Shown piece after piece: positions 1 to 10,180 of a DNA stretch of 64,000 nucleotides. The DNA lies in contig WNNJ02003349.1 of assembly GCA_012934845.2 (NCBI GenBank), forward strand, positions 1 through 64,000, in the 5' to 3' direction. Within the stretch, counting starts at the first letter, position 1. Every line of letters begins with the position of its first letter. This stretch comes from Pomphorhynchus laevis (Eukaryota; Acanthocephala; Palaeacanthocephala; Echinorhynchida; Pomphorhynchidae). The position numbers were made by a program, and so were the translations under genes. The notes under the pieces were generated by a model. The model searched no databases. It was given only the letters and a program-made list of their open reading frames with translations, and was not told where the DNA came from.

Positions 1-19
1 ATAATCGATAAATATAAAT

Positions 20-343
20 GATAACTGCAATACCACAGGTGTAATGTATCTAATACAATGTACATGTGGATTGCAATATATTGGAAAAACATCAAATGTT
101 AAAAACTAGGTTTAGGCAACACATATATAATATACAGCATAATAGTCAAACTATATTTCATAAACATATGAGATTAATAGGACATGATATTAAAAACTGT
201 AAATTATTTATTTTAGAACATATTGTTGAAGAAAATAAGACAATATTAAATCAAAAGCTATTAGAAAGAGAAGATTTTTGGATTAAAACGCTTAATTCAC
301 GGTACAAATTAGGATCAAATGACGTGTTATTACAGAAGTAGTA
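20..343 (+). pseudogene. GIY-YIG endonuclease domain of the Naiad-like element
   Basis: The nuclease would nick target DNA for priming. The first conserved block reads YLIQCTCGLQYIGKT (from about 50), with the paired tyrosine blocks and CxC typical of PLE nucleases. About 40 bases later the reading moves to a neighbouring frame that continues RFRQHIYNIQ and ends LEREDFWIKTL...LQK at 341. The last part is the usual end of N-terminal PLE GIY-YIG domains (a glutamate in an E-x3-W-like helix). One frame change and early stops make it non-coding today. It is followed within about 90 bases by the RT N-terminal region. Confidence 0.68.
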
Positions 344-1035
344 TAGTAACTAATAAAAAAACTATTTTATAATAATCAGGTTATGCAAAAGTCAAAATGC
401 AATTAAAAAATAAAAAATACAGTTAAAAATGTTTAAAAAAATATATGTATGTTTATGAACAATTAGAAATATCAAAACAACTTTTAAAGATAATGAACTA
501 AAAGATCTTTATGTAAATATAAGAAATTTTTTTAATAAAATCAATTGTTCAACAAATCAAAGATTAACGAATATGATAGGTTCAGTTGTATATAGACAGT
601 ATTGTAATATTAAATATTGTCAATGTTATTGACAATAAATGTTAATAATAACAATAAAAAATATACATTAACCATAAACTTCATTAATAAATGTATAGAT
701 AACATAAATATAGCCGGACTTTTAAATAATTCTAAAAGTAAAGAAATAATAGGGTCAGATTTAAGTAAATATATTCCTAAAATAAGGTATAAACTCTTAC
801 CACCATTAGGACGAAAAATTTGTAATTATAATAAAGAATTGAAAATACATAACGAAAATATTAGAAACATTATAGAAACTGAATGCAATTGCTAGTCTTA
901 ATTTTGATAAAATAAATGAACATGTTTGCACTCGTAATCTAGAATTAATTTAAAATCGTGAATTAAGGAAAATGCTATAAAGAGGATATAAATATAAATT
1001 AAATAAATATTTATAAAAAAAACATTTATTGTAAA

Positions 1036-1412
1036 TCAAATAAACACAAGACTTTCAAAGTCCCCTAATGGCCAACAGTAGAACAATCCTTAACGGGTCA
1101 CAATTGAAATAAAAATATAATATCTCAAATTTGAGCATCCTGGCGCCACAGTGTATCTTGAATTTGAAGATCATCTATCGTATCGCCAATACAATTTTCC
1201 ATTGCAATTCCTGCAAACCTTCCAGTACTCGACCTCGCATTTCGCAATGCGACTGAAGCCGACCTAGCCATTAGAAAACCAATGTACACTCTAAGATCTT
1301 CAATGCAACGATTTTAGGGTCGTTTAGATTTTTCAGCTTTCGATTTCGCCATCCGCTTCAGAACTAGCTGAGCCTCATTTCCCATAGCACCGTTACACGC
1401 TATCACGATGGT
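1036..1412 (-). mobile_element. 3' end fragment of an R2-like LINE inserted in the Naiad copy
   Basis: This stretch is visibly richer in GC than its flanks and interrupts a Naiad-like reading that resumes at about 1,415. The minus strand reads ...GAMGNEAQLVLKRMAKSKAE... then ...MARSASVALRNARSS. This resembles the C-terminal end of the R2-like copies at 31.9 and 34.2 kb, where the matching segment reads GGISKAAVQLLL and RAASACMRSPRSS. It is a 5'-truncated insertion of a few hundred bases with an internal stop. The assignment rests on that resemblance only. Confidence 0.5.
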
Positions 1413-1539
1413 AAATTAAATAATAATAACAATAAAAATAAAATTTACAATTCGTTATATGATGATTTAAATGCTTACTTTGGTAATCTAATTAATAGTA
1501 AAAGCTTAAACAAATCTAAAATTAAAATTTGAAAAGATT

Positions 1540-3312
1540 ATATGTGTTACCAAATAGTACTTTTTTCGTATTTTGAATTTTTAAACACGATCATAGCTAC
1601 TATAATTTCGCGCTGCTGAAAGATTATATTACAGACTTATCAAGCGTAAACTTGATTTGACATTTAATTAAATATGTCTAGATAACGATTTACGACCGAT
1701 ATTCACAAATTTTAAGCTTTACAAAACAACAATAAAGGATGATAAATTTGTAAAACAATTTAAACGCGATTTGGTTGAATCGAAAAATAAATAATCGCAA
1801 AGAAGACATCCATATCCTACACTTGAAATCCGGGTGTTCATTATATTAACTAATGAAGAGGTGCAGGATTTTATCCTTCTATGCTATGTGGATGATGCTT
1901 AAACGCAAAGGCGATGAACACACTTCCAGTATAATAATGAAACATGATAATAAATTAAAGAAATTATTTGGTGGTCAGATATGTCAAAGACAAAATATTG
2001 ATAATGCATTCAACCTTATAAATATCGTGATATCTCATAAGATTACCGGTATCTTACAACTAGGATTGAATTCACAATTAAAAACTAAATTTATTTTGCA
2101 GAAACAGAAGCTCGCTGTTAAGAAGTTATATTAATCCCTTAAAGAATTAGCTAAAAACAAAGAAGTGTCAATATTAAATGATGAGTCCTTACGATGTGAA
2201 CTCAAAACCTTTGGACTAAAAGAGATTAGAGACTACAACAGAGATGTTATTACAAGGAGTAATATAAACAACTCAAACTGCTAAAAAAACGAAAATGTAC
2301 TTATTCGAAAGGCCCGCAAAAGCAACACGACCGTCATTATGAATAAAGAATATTACATGAACCAGCTTAACAAAATATTATCGGATCAGTCAAAGTTTGT
2401 AAAAATTACATAAAACGTTGATAATATTATCAATAGTATGACTAAAAAATTGCACAAGATTGTATCCGATATTAACAAAAATCTTCATGAGGATAAACGA
2501 ATTTTTTAAAACGTTAATGGACACAGATCAACTCGATATTTATATGGTAACCCCATAATACATAAAAACAGCACAGTTTTTATTATTGGACGCACCAATG
2601 CGTCCAATAATTTCAACACCTCAAACACCATTTTATGAGATTTCTAAAATTCTTAACGATATACTAGCGTCACATGTTCCCCAAGAATATACTAGCAAAT
2701 CAAGTGGTGAGTTTGTTGACAGATTACTTTTAAGCAAACCAAGCGATATAATGCTTCAATGGACGTTAGCGATTTATTCACAAACATCACAATTCGGGGT
2801 TGCATTTAACTGGCGTTAGAATACACGTATACAGTAATAATCAACAAAATAGTCTTCAAACTAATGTCTTGTCAAAAGAACACTTTAAACAATTACTTGA
2901 GCTCTGCTTAAATGAGCCATGTTGATGGAGTTGCTATGGGATCTGGATTGGGACCAAAAATAGCCAACCTTCATGTGGGTTACTTGAAAAGAAAAATATT
3001 TTCAGGGGACAAAAATAAAATGCCATTTTACATTAGATATGTCGATTATACTTTCCTATGTGCTGATAATTCTGAAAATGTAATTGAGCTTAAGCGAAAG
3101 TTTGAGCAATCGTCGTGTCTTCATTTTACAGTTGAGTTTGAAAACCAAAATGTATTACCGTTCCTCGACGTACTCGTCAACAATATTGACAATAAATTTG
3201 AGTGCTCGGTATACAGAAAAAGCACTTATGATGGTCAGTGTCTGAATTTTTCTAGTATATGCCCATTCAAATACAAAGAGAGTGTTATAAAATCGCTACT
3301 GCACCGCGCCTA
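1540..3312 (+). mobile_element. Canonical Penelope-like element, N-terminal and RT part
   Basis: Decayed reading frames run in the PLE RT order. About 2,290-2,480 gives VLIRKADKSNTTVIMNK, the PLE N-terminal block. About 2,520-2,720 gives LYGNPIIHK and PMRPIISTPQTPFYE. 2,912-3,309 gives HVDGVAMGSGLGPKIANL (RT motif B), FYIRYVDYTFL (motif C, second Asp replaced by Tyr) and the thumb block PFLDVLVN...YRKSTYDGQ. The motif-A region is frame-shifted. The element stops abruptly at about 3,312, where LINE-A begins. A matching GIY-YIG end may lie beyond that insertion (10,181-10,325 or 10,485-11,096). The copy is dead. Confidence 0.75.
2912..3309 (+). pseudogene. PLE reverse transcriptase palm/thumb fragment
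   Basis: A continuous frame begins MSHVDGVAMGSGLGPKIA (motif B, normally GVAMGSPLGP) and continues through RYVDYTFLCADNSENVIEL. The catalytic YVDD is YVDY here, so it could not polymerise. The thumb ends ...SVIKSLLHRAYRGLTSCD, the usual PLE LIKTLVHRA block. The open frame then runs on into LINE-A sequence by chance, so the annotated end is placed at the element junction. Confidence 0.72.
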
Positions 3313-3314
3313 TC

Positions 3315-3611
3315 GTGGACTTACTTCATGCGATAATATGTCTAAGGGGGAGAGGTGTGACCCCTCCTGCCTGTATCAATTGCGGGGGAGACCACCCCGC
3401 GTGGTCGCGACGCTGCCGAATCTTCAAAGACTATCAAAGAAGATTCTCTGCCAAGTCGACTACTACTTCAAAAGACTACGCATCCGTTTCCGCGCCTGCA
3501 GACAGAATGTCAAACTCGGACATATTATCTCTAATTGACAATAATAAGAAAGTTATATTGGCACAGATGGAGAGAATGATGGCCCCCGTTCTGGCGGCTT
3601 CCCTTGGTTAA
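3315..3611 (+). pseudogene. LINE-A ORF1 C-terminal fragment with zinc knuckle
   Basis: This is the nucleic-acid-binding ORF1 (gag-like) protein of a LINE. The frame contains CINCGGDHPAWSRRC, a C-x2-C-x3-H-x6-C knuckle at about residues 17-31. Downstream it has a Ser/Lys-rich linker and the hydrophobic end QMERMMAPVLAASLG before the stop. Only the C-terminal ~98 residues remain because the copy is truncated. ORF1 is followed by the ORF2 start region at about 3,843. Confidence 0.66.
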
Positions 3612-3842
3612 GCCTCAGTGTCGTTGGAGCCAGTTATAGTGAGGTCTAAATTTAAAAAAACGTGGTACCTCAGAACGAACGGTTCCTCCTCTTAAGATGG
3701 GGAAATTGCTACAAGATAAAGGGGCCTCCTCGTTGGGAAATGAAGATATTGCCCAGGGGGCTCTGACCCTGGATGGGGCTAGTGGCGGGAGGGGCAACCC
3801 TCCTGCACCTAGCTCTGTCTAGGTTGGCTGCCCCCGTCCAAC

Positions 3843-4454
3843 TTGTCTGACACAATGGTGAGTAAACCCGAGCCTTTTTCACTGAATATCATTCAGTGGA
3901 ATTCGGGAGGTGCTTCTGCCCTTAGACTTTTATCTGGTAGAGACGCAGATGTTATAGTCCTTCAAGAGACGCGGTCTATCCGTCTCCCCCAGGACATTAC
4001 TCAATTTATCCCAAAGCAAATTTGTTCTTACTATACTCCATACATAACCCCACCTCACTCATCTTCATCTCAAGGACTCTTGACCTTAGTTAAGTGCTCT
4101 TTAGGGTCCTCCCTCCTGATAAATTACTCTTGTCCAGCCGTGTCTTGTTTGGTAGTTTCACTCGTTAAGAACGGTAAACACCTCAGTCTAGCCAATGTAT
4201 AGATCTGTCCAGGGGAGATTCACAAGAATCGTGCCCTCCTGAATGGTATTGTTGATAGCGGCTACGACATGGTACTAGGTGACTTCAACGACAGAACTGG
4301 TCGTTGGATTAATGCAGCACTCAGCATAGCCAGGAACGGTTATCTTATTCATAAACCACCGTCACCCACCTTTCATTGCATATCAAGGAATTCACTCCTT
4401 GACTTATTACTGCTCCATGAGAAGTGGTTGCTAAAACCTTTTTGTATGAAGTAG
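3843..4454 (+). pseudogene. LINE-A endonuclease (EEP/APE-like) region
   Basis: This is the N-terminal nuclease of ORF2, which nicks the genomic target. Two frames are visible. 3,843-4,202 has IIQWNSGGASALRLL and DADVIVLQETRSIRL (the N and E metal-binding blocks). 4,269-4,454 has MVLGDFNDRTGRW (the GDFN block) and a C-terminal SLLDLLLL. They are separated by an in-frame stop at about 4,200. The copy-2 equivalent lies at 50.33-50.95 kb. ATG at 3,855 or 3,843 would be the natural ORF2 start. Confidence 0.72.
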
Positions 4455-4604
4455 TCGCGACAACATCTGTCCATCTCTCATGATCTAATTCGCTGGCGGT
4501 TAGAAGAGGATACGCTGCTTCGTAGAAGATTCCACTTTGACCTTATCAGAATGGCTTTCTTCCAGGCAGCTATCAAACGATTCCCCTGAATTGGTAATGA
4601 GAGT

Positions 4605-6195
4605 TTGACCAAATTTAACTCCTACCTCTCTTCGCAAGCTACCGCGATTTTATGGACTACCTATAAAGGTCGCTTATACAATCCCACTCCGACAAAACTC
4701 AAGGTCCTAGCTAAATTGCTGAATCTTCCTAATCTCTCTTCCTCTGCCAGAAAGGCCCTTTCGAATGAATACTGGCGCACCAGATATTGGTTCCAGCTGA
4801 GTAGGGATAGGGCGAGTATTGCTCCTCTAAACCGTTCTCAGTCTTCCTTTTGGAAGATATTCAAGAAGGAGAAGTTTGTTTGTTGGAAGGATAGGGCTTT
4901 GGGCTGGATCGGTAGTATAGGCCTTGATAAAGTTTTGGAGGAGTCACTAGCCCTACACAATTATGGAGCCACGCAATCTCCGCAACCAATCCAGCCCTAG
5001 GAGACTTCAGGAGTAGAGACTTATCTGCCACAGATATTCTCAACGCCTGGGGGCCTCTTCCGGGCACCGCCAAATTCGTCGCTCAATTCTCTTTTCGTGT
5101 CTGTCAGCTATTGACAGCCGATCAAAAAAGGGAGGTGGCCGTCACAATGCTATTAGCCACCCCATCCGATGTGGCCGACATCAACATTAGCAAAAGAATT
5201 TTTATTCAAAAAAAGTATCCGGTCTCTTGTCCTAAAGACCTGCAGCCCATTTCGATTCAAAATTCCCTCGTCACGATCTACGATAAAGCGCTTGCGCGTA
5301 GAATCCGCGATCATTTGATTAGGCGAAATTTAATCCCACCTGGTTTCCATGGGTTTGTCAAAGGTCGCTCGGTCCATTCAGCAGTTGGTGAAGTGCATCG
5401 GTTTTGTCAGGAGAACAGTTATCAGCTAGCTGTGGCTGTGTTCCTTGATTTTCCGCTGCATTTGACCGCATCTCCACTCCATTTGTTATCTCTTCTCTCA
5501 GGTCTCTCGGGTTACCTTCGAGAATCGTTAACAGGGTGGAGATACTGTTGTACACCAAGCAATTTTATTATAAAGACGACCCTGATGAGCGTCAGTTCTA
5601 CCCTATTACGAGTGTGCCTCAAGGTTCACCACTTTCTCCAATCTTATATCTTGCTGCCTCAATTATTCTATTTAAAATATTTAAACGTGAACAACGTCTA
5701 GTGGTGTACGCTGATGACACCACAGCCCTGTTCACTGGACGCAGGTGTAAAGACGTAGTCTCTGACATCAGCCGTTTCTTTTCAAGATTAAAAGACCAGC
5801 TACCCCAATCCAATCTTATTTTAAACTCCGCAAAATCGCAGGTAGTTTTTCATGAAAAACTACCACCTGCGATCTCCCCCATACCTTCACAAGTCGAGTA
5901 AAATACCTGGGATTCACCGTTTCGGTGAACTGGTCGGCGAAAGCCGACCTGGATAGACTCAAACGTATCCTGAAGAGAGCTAGGTGGGCTCTGAAACGAG
6001 CCCAGCATCTGTCGTTAAAAGGAAAAACCCAGGTGCGCCTTTGGGGAACCTGGGCTATCTCGGGATTAGTCTTCTTTTCAAGAGGGCGTTCCCCAGAGCA
6101 AAGACTAAGGTTCCTGAAGCTCGTCGTCTCACGTTTACTCAGCATAGTCCGCACCGACTAGATTCTTCGGCGGTGAAAGACCCCGGGTGGTTTAG
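4605..6195 (+). pseudogene. LINE-A reverse transcriptase region
   Basis: The pieces lie in order in changing frames. The linker upstream of the RT is at 4,605-5,000. The fingers and start of motif A are at 5,111-5,460, with YPVSCPKDLQPISIQNSL, GFHGFVKGRSVHSA and AVAVFLDF. Motifs B and C are at 5,536-5,901, with VPQGSPLSPILYLAA and VVYADDTTALF, catalytic Asp pair kept. The thumb is at 5,925-6,161, with NWSAKADLDRLKRIL and WAISGLVFFSRG. Part of the palm C-terminus is replaced by a short foldback (5,836-5,872). At least three frame changes make it inactive. Confidence 0.78.
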
Positions 6196-6592
6196 TCGGT
6201 AGGCGGCGTGTTGGATTGGTTGGGGAGGGGGCTCATATCTACATGGTTTGAGGCCTGAATAATGGTGTGAAGACTAAGAGGATCCAGAAGAATAATAAAG
6301 ATTTCATTTTCGGTCTTATCTTAAACTGTTGACCCTTGTTATCTGTTATTTATTTTCTTATTATTAATAAAATCTTTATTTACTATTTATTTAAGGTATC
6401 TAAAATTAAAATAATTAACGAAATAGTGCACGTCGGAGTTTCAAAGGGATTGGTAAGTAACTTAAAAAAAAACAACTATGGGGAGTGGTGGTCTAATGAA
6501 TTTTGCTTACGAATCGTTCTTGAAGATATGGTCAACGCTGGACAGTCGTCAGGGGGATACTGTGGATGATCGAGAGGATTTTTCTGAACGCT

Positions 6593-9056
6593 TAAAAAAA
6601 AGATTTATTTTAACGTGGCAAATGCGTGCCAGCGCACGCTTACATGACCACAACAAAAACAAAACTGTGAATCAGGCGTCGAGAAGGTGTGAACGGAGGA
6701 GGTGTTTGAATGTGATAAAAGAGGGAGCGCGGCGGACGTCGAGAGGGAGTTGATTCCAGGCGAGTGAGGCGGCGACGAGGAAGGATCGGAGACCGTAGTT
6801 GTTGGAGTAATTAGGAACGTGGAGTAAGAGGGTATGACAGGAACGAAGCGATAGCGAGGTGGGGCGAGTATCGTCTAAGAAAGGAAGGTTGATGAACGAT
6901 GGGGAGCCGACAGCGATGAGACGAAAAGTAATGAGAAGAAGGCGGAGTTTGATGCGGATGTGGATGGTGGGCCAGGAGAGTTGGGCAAAATATGTGGATG
7001 TGTGGTCGAAGCGACGGAGGCGAAAGAGCACTCGAACGGCGGTGTTGATTATTCGTTGTAGGGGTAGGATGATGGATTTTGGAGAATTGGCGAAAAGGCT
7101 AAGGCAGTAATCGATTTTAGGGAAAAGAAGCGATGAAAGAAGAGACATACAAGAACGGAAGTCGATAAGGGGGCGGATACGGCGGATGTCACGAAGAATT
7201 AAGTTAGACGAGCGGACCTTGTCACGGACGAAGGGTTTAAGGGAAAGGTGATCATCGAAATGGAAGCCTAAGAAAGTGAGATTGTGGACTACAGGGATGA
7301 TCGATGAGGCAAAAGATACAATGGGAGGAGATATGCTTGGTTTACGGGGAAGGATCCACATTATTTTGGACTTTTCGGCGTTTAGAACGAGATGGAGATT
7401 GGAGAGACGCTTGTAGATAGAAGAGAGACAGTTGGAGGCAGAAATGGCGATATCGTGTATGCGATGTGCGGGTGCATGAGCATAGATTAGAATGTCATCG
7501 GCGTATTGCATGACGTTAAAGGAGTAAGGTTTGATAAATGGAGAGAGATCGCCAAGCAAAAGAGAGAAAAGCAGGGGACCTAGGACTGAACCTTGTGGAA
7601 CCCCGCAAAAAATAGGGATGGGAGGGGAGGATGATGAATTAGAACAGACGCGAAAGGAACGGTCGGATAAATATGAGGCGAACCAAGCTACGGAGGAGGA
7701 AGAAAAGCCGTAATCATAACGAAGGCGAGAAAGGAGGACGGAGTGGTCGACAATGTCGAATGCGGAGGAGAGGTCCAGGGAGATGAGAACACTATATAGA
7801 GCCTTGTCTCGAGAAATGAGTAAGTCGTTGTACACTTTTATGCATGCGATTTCTGTCGAGTGATTAGAGCGGAAAGCGGATTGGAAAGGAGGGTACAGAT
7901 TGGATGAGGAGAGATAAGCGTTGATTTGTATTAAGATGAGGCGTTCTAAGAGCTTAGAAAGAGTAGGGAGTAGTGAAATGGGGCGATAGCTGGAAGGAAG
8001 GGAGGGGTCGAGCGATTGTTTCTTAAGGAGGGGACGAACGATTGCGGATTTCCAGTGTGAAGGGAAGATACGACTGCGGATGGACGAGTTAAACAAGGTT
8101 GTGAGAAATGGGGATATCGATGAGCATATAGATTTTAATATGTGGGTAGGCAGGGGATCGGCAGGTGAGGTTTTGTTGGGCAAGGACATGAGGACAGATG
8201 ATACTTCTGTAGGTGATACAGGGAGAAGATGAAAGAGTTCGGGAAGGATGAGAGTAGACTGGGCAGAGTGGAATAGGATGGAGACCGGGGTGTGAGAGAG
8301 CAGCGTGGATACTTTAGTCTGGAGAAATGACGAATAATCATTAGCATTGATGTTGCAAGGCGTAGAGGAACGAGCCAGGATTGAGTTAAAAGTATGCCAG
8401 AGAGTCTTAGAGTTGAATGAAGTGATTATTTTATGCTGCCAGAAGGAGTTGCATTTGGTACGTAGTAGGTTGAGATGAGACCGGCGAAGAGCAAGATAGG
8501 AATCACGGAAAGACGGAGTGATCGAGCGGAAATCGCGTCTGAGAGAGCGGTGATAGACTCGAAAAGCATGGCGGAGTCGACACTTTGAGAGTAGGCATTG
8601 GATGTCAAACCATGGGGCACGGTGCAAGCGACGGTGTGGGTGAGACTTGAAGGGCAAGAGAATATCGAGAGTGGATGTGAGTTCAGAGTCGAAAAGAAAG
8701 GCGAGATCGTGAGGAGATGAATATGTTATTGTGGGTAATGATAGAGACGATTTGAGTAAGGCAGAGCGGAGAAGGGAAAGGTCAAGATTTCTCCAAGGGC
8801 GACGTAGGATTGTAGGTGTGTGAGGAGGGGTGTGGTTGCGAGCGAGATCAAGGGTGATAAGAAAGTGATCGGATAGACCAGGATCAGAGATGGACAGTGA
8901 GGTGTGGGCAGCAAAATGATCGGGGACAGCGATGATGTCGAGTGCCCCGCCAAGTATATGTGTGGGGGCAGTGGAGATTAGTTTGTAATTGTAGTTGGAT
9001 CGCTGTCTTAAACATTTCTTGTTGGATTTTCTTAATTCGAAGGGTGTTTCGCGTTT
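6593..9056 (-). mobile_element. LINE-B: CR1/L2-like non-LTR retrotransposon with intact long frame
   Basis: On the minus strand, 5' to 3', the element runs from about 9,056 to 6,593. It has the C-terminal end of an APE endonuclease, a complete RT and a short 3' UTR ending in AAATAAATC followed by a T run. Its base composition (about 45-50% GC) and codon use differ strongly from its AT-rich neighbours, and its frame is uninterrupted for about 2.4 kb, so it is the youngest insertion here. It is 5'-truncated: most of the endonuclease and any ORF1 are missing. The clade call comes from HSTEIACIKVYNDLL, LDLSSAFDIVDH and GVPQGSVLGPLLFS, typical of CR1/L2. Confidence 0.85.
6672..9056 (-). CDS. LINE-B ORF2 fragment: endonuclease C-terminus plus reverse transcriptase
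   Basis: The frame is open for about 794 codons and closes at 6,672. The first ~50 codons read THILGGALDIIAVPDHF and SDPGLSDHFLITLD, the end of an APE endonuclease with its SDH motif. Counting from codon position 8,657 (661 residues to the end), the RT has SYRPISLLPTLSKLLE at about 223-238, motif A LDLSSAFD at about 294-301, motif B GVPQGSVLGPLLF at about 352-364 and motif C MQYADDILIYAH at about 383-394. The full Asp set is retained. A C-terminal RHAFR/LAWNQLP-type segment follows. No initiation codon is convincing because the 5' end is lost; expression would need an outside promoter. Confidence 0.85.
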   Translation of the reverse strand, partial: KRETPFELRKSNKKCLRQRSNYNYKLISTAPTHILGGALDIIAVPDHFAAHTSLSISDPGLSDHFLITLDLARNHTPPHTPTILRRPWRNLDLSLLRSALLKSSLSLPTITYSSPHDLAFLFDSELTSTLDILLPFKSHPHRRLHRAPWFDIQCLLSKCRLRHAFRVYHRSLRRDFRSITPSFRDSYLALRRSHLNLLRTKCNSFWQHKIITSFNSKTLWHTFNSILARSSTPCNINANDYSSFLQTKVSTLLSHTPVSILFHSAQSTLILPELFHLLPVSPTEVSSVLMSLPNKTSPADPLPTHILKSICSSISPFLTTLFNSSIRSRIFPSHWKSAIVRPLLKKQSLDPSLPSSYRPISLLPTLSKLLERLILIQINAYLSSSNLYPPFQSAFRSNHSTEIACIKVYNDLLISRDKALYSVLISLDLSSAFDIVDHSVLLSRLRYDYGFSSSSVAWFASYLSDRSFRVCSNSSSSPPIPIFCGVPQGSVLGPLLFSLLLGDLSPFIKPYSFNVMQYADDILIYAHAPAHRIHDIAISASNCLSSIYKRLSNLHLVLNAEKSKIMWILPRKPSISPPIVSFASSIIPVVHNLTFLGFHFDDHLSLKPFVRDKVRSSNLILRDIRRIRPLIDFRSCMSLLSSLLFPKIDYCLSLFANSPKSIILPLQRIINTAVRVLFRLRRFDHTSTYFAQLSWPTIHIRIKLRLLLITFRLIAVGSPSFINLPFLDDTRPTSLSLRSCHTLLLHVPNYSNNYGLRSFLVAASLAWNQLPLDVRRAPSFITFKHLLRSHLLDA

Positions 9057-9122
9057 TTACATTGACCATGTCAGAGTCAACTTCCGGGGGTTCATAGGTT
9101 ACGATTGTGATAAACTAATTCG

Positions 9123-9835
9123 ATGGCAATGATGGCACTGTATATGTTCATGGAGAAATCAACGTGGGATCTGTATACGATGCAGATGAACGATCTTAAG
9201 ACTTGTCTGATAACAGAATCGAAACCGAAAGAGAGTGTGATGATGCTCTTATTGATAGCAGAACTGGAAACGACAGTGATGAGGATTGTGAGGACACCTG
9301 GGCTTATAGTTCAGAGGTTGACACTGTAGATACCTTTAATATTGTCGGTGTTATTGATGTTCCATCAGATAACAGAAGCAATAACTGCAATGGTTATGGG
9401 AATAACTACATTGCAACTATAGCGCTGATGCAGGACGTGGGATCTCTCGATGATGCAGATGAACGATCTGAAGACTTGTCTGATAACAAAATCGAAACCA
9501 AAAGAGAGTGTGATGGTGCTCTTATTAATAGCAGAACTGGAAATGACAGTGATGAGGATTATGAGGACACCTGGGCTTATAGTTCAGAGGTTGACACTGT
9601 AGCTACCTTTAATATTGTCGGTGTAATTGATGCTCTATCAGATAACAGATGCAATGCCTGCAACGGTTATGGGAATGACTACCTTGCGACTATAACGCTG
9701 ATGGAGGACAACAACGATTCTGGAAATTACTACTGCTGTAGTGTGGAAAAAAGAATGGTTCTAAAAAGGATTGTGGCTTCCGGTTGTGGTTGTTTCTCTG
9801 GTACGGTAATGTGTTGGATATTCAAAAGAAAATAA
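9123..9835 (+). CDS. Unrecognised acidic protein with a 91-residue tandem duplication
   Basis: A frame from about 9,123 to the stop at 9,833-9,835 is interrupted once, at about 9,197, where a TAA stands in the first unit and GAA (Glu) in the second. Downstream of that stop, 210 residues are open. Two 91-residue units are rich in Asp, Glu, Asn and Ser, with blocks such as RTGNDSDEDYEDTWAYSS and FNIVGVID. The last 40 residues differ: basic, with CGCFSGTVMCWIFKRK. I do not recognise the family. It sits between the truncated 5' end of LINE-B and an A/T tail like that of LINE-A, so it may be part of a transposon rather than a host gene. Confidence 0.4.
9179..9724 (+). repeat. Two tandem copies of a 273-bp coding unit
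   Basis: GATGCAGATGAACGATCT occurs at 9,179 (with one change) and at 9,452, and blocks up to 9,365 recur at 9,638. The spacing is 273 bases each time, exactly 91 codons, so the duplication preserves the frame. The units differ at scattered sites, and many differences are silent or conservative. That would fit some past selection on the protein, but counts were not made. Confidence 0.8.
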
Positions 9836-10180
9836 TCCTTACTACAAAGCAAACTTAGTACCACTAAACTTCTCTACTAAGTTTCGAAGGTGTCTCTCCT
9901 ATGATGGCCTTGACTGCGGTGTGGAGTTCGGAAGCGTAAGTCCTTTAAGAAGACGGGCAGTGGAAGGCTCCTTCAGACTGGAAGAACAAAGCTTTGAAGG
10001 ATGTGATGTGTTCGAATAGAAGGGAGGTATGGAGATCATGTGATAAGACCGCTGGCCTCCGTCTGATAGAATCATCTCCTTATGAGGTACTAATCCTTCG
10101 ATTTTTGATTATATATTCTAATTTTTGACAGACATTTTTTCCACATACAGTTGTATTTTTAATAAAATCTTTATTATTAT
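9836..10180 (+). mobile_element. 3' tail of a LINE related to LINE-A
   Basis: The stretch ends GTTGTATTTTTAATAAAATC then TTTATTATTATG. This matches the ends of LINE-A copy 1 (about 6,345-6,380) and copy 2 (about 52,850-52,885). A short frame at about 9,990-10,120 (ALKDVMCSNRREVWRSCDKT) has no certain match. It is probably the 3' end of a third, mostly lost or diverged LINE of that lineage, to which the acidic ORF may belong. Confidence 0.45.

Larger units (their letters stand above)
1..1535 (+). mobile_element. Naiad-like Penelope-like retroelement, 5' part (copy 1)
   Basis: A GIY-YIG nuclease segment (about 20-341) is followed on the same strand by the conserved N-terminal part of a PLE reverse transcriptase (about 430-1,020, then 1,415-1,535). 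The second part includes a readable stretch at 617-895 with the family block KYIPKIRYKLLPPLGRK, also seen near 38.3 kb. The nuclease lying upstream of the RT is the order known for Naiad-type PLEs; canonical Penelope elements have it downstream. The copy is broken by frame changes, and an unrelated ~375-bp insertion sits at 1,036-1,412. The RT core is missing, and the element starts left of the window. The family is inferred from domain order and motif similarity. Confidence 0.72.
3313..6400 (+). mobile_element. LINE-A copy 1 (APE-type non-LTR retrotransposon), in a PLE
   Basis: The copy is a 5'-truncated LINE that reads ORF1 C-terminus (zinc knuckle), apurinic-type endonuclease, reverse transcriptase and an A/T-rich 3' tail ending in AATAAAATCTTTATT at about 6,365. 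The same order and near-identical protein segments recur at 49.6-52.9 kb (copy 2). It is inserted into the RT thumb of a PLE at about 3,312. Many frame changes show it is inactive. The RT motif style (VPQGSPLSPILY, YADDTTALF) fits the I/Jockey/R1 supergroup, but I cannot fix the clade. Confidence 0.8.

Noticed and set aside
6478-7713. Plus-strand frames opposite LINE-B (60-91 codons)
   Set aside because: They are antisense shadows of the strongly coding minus-strand RT frame.
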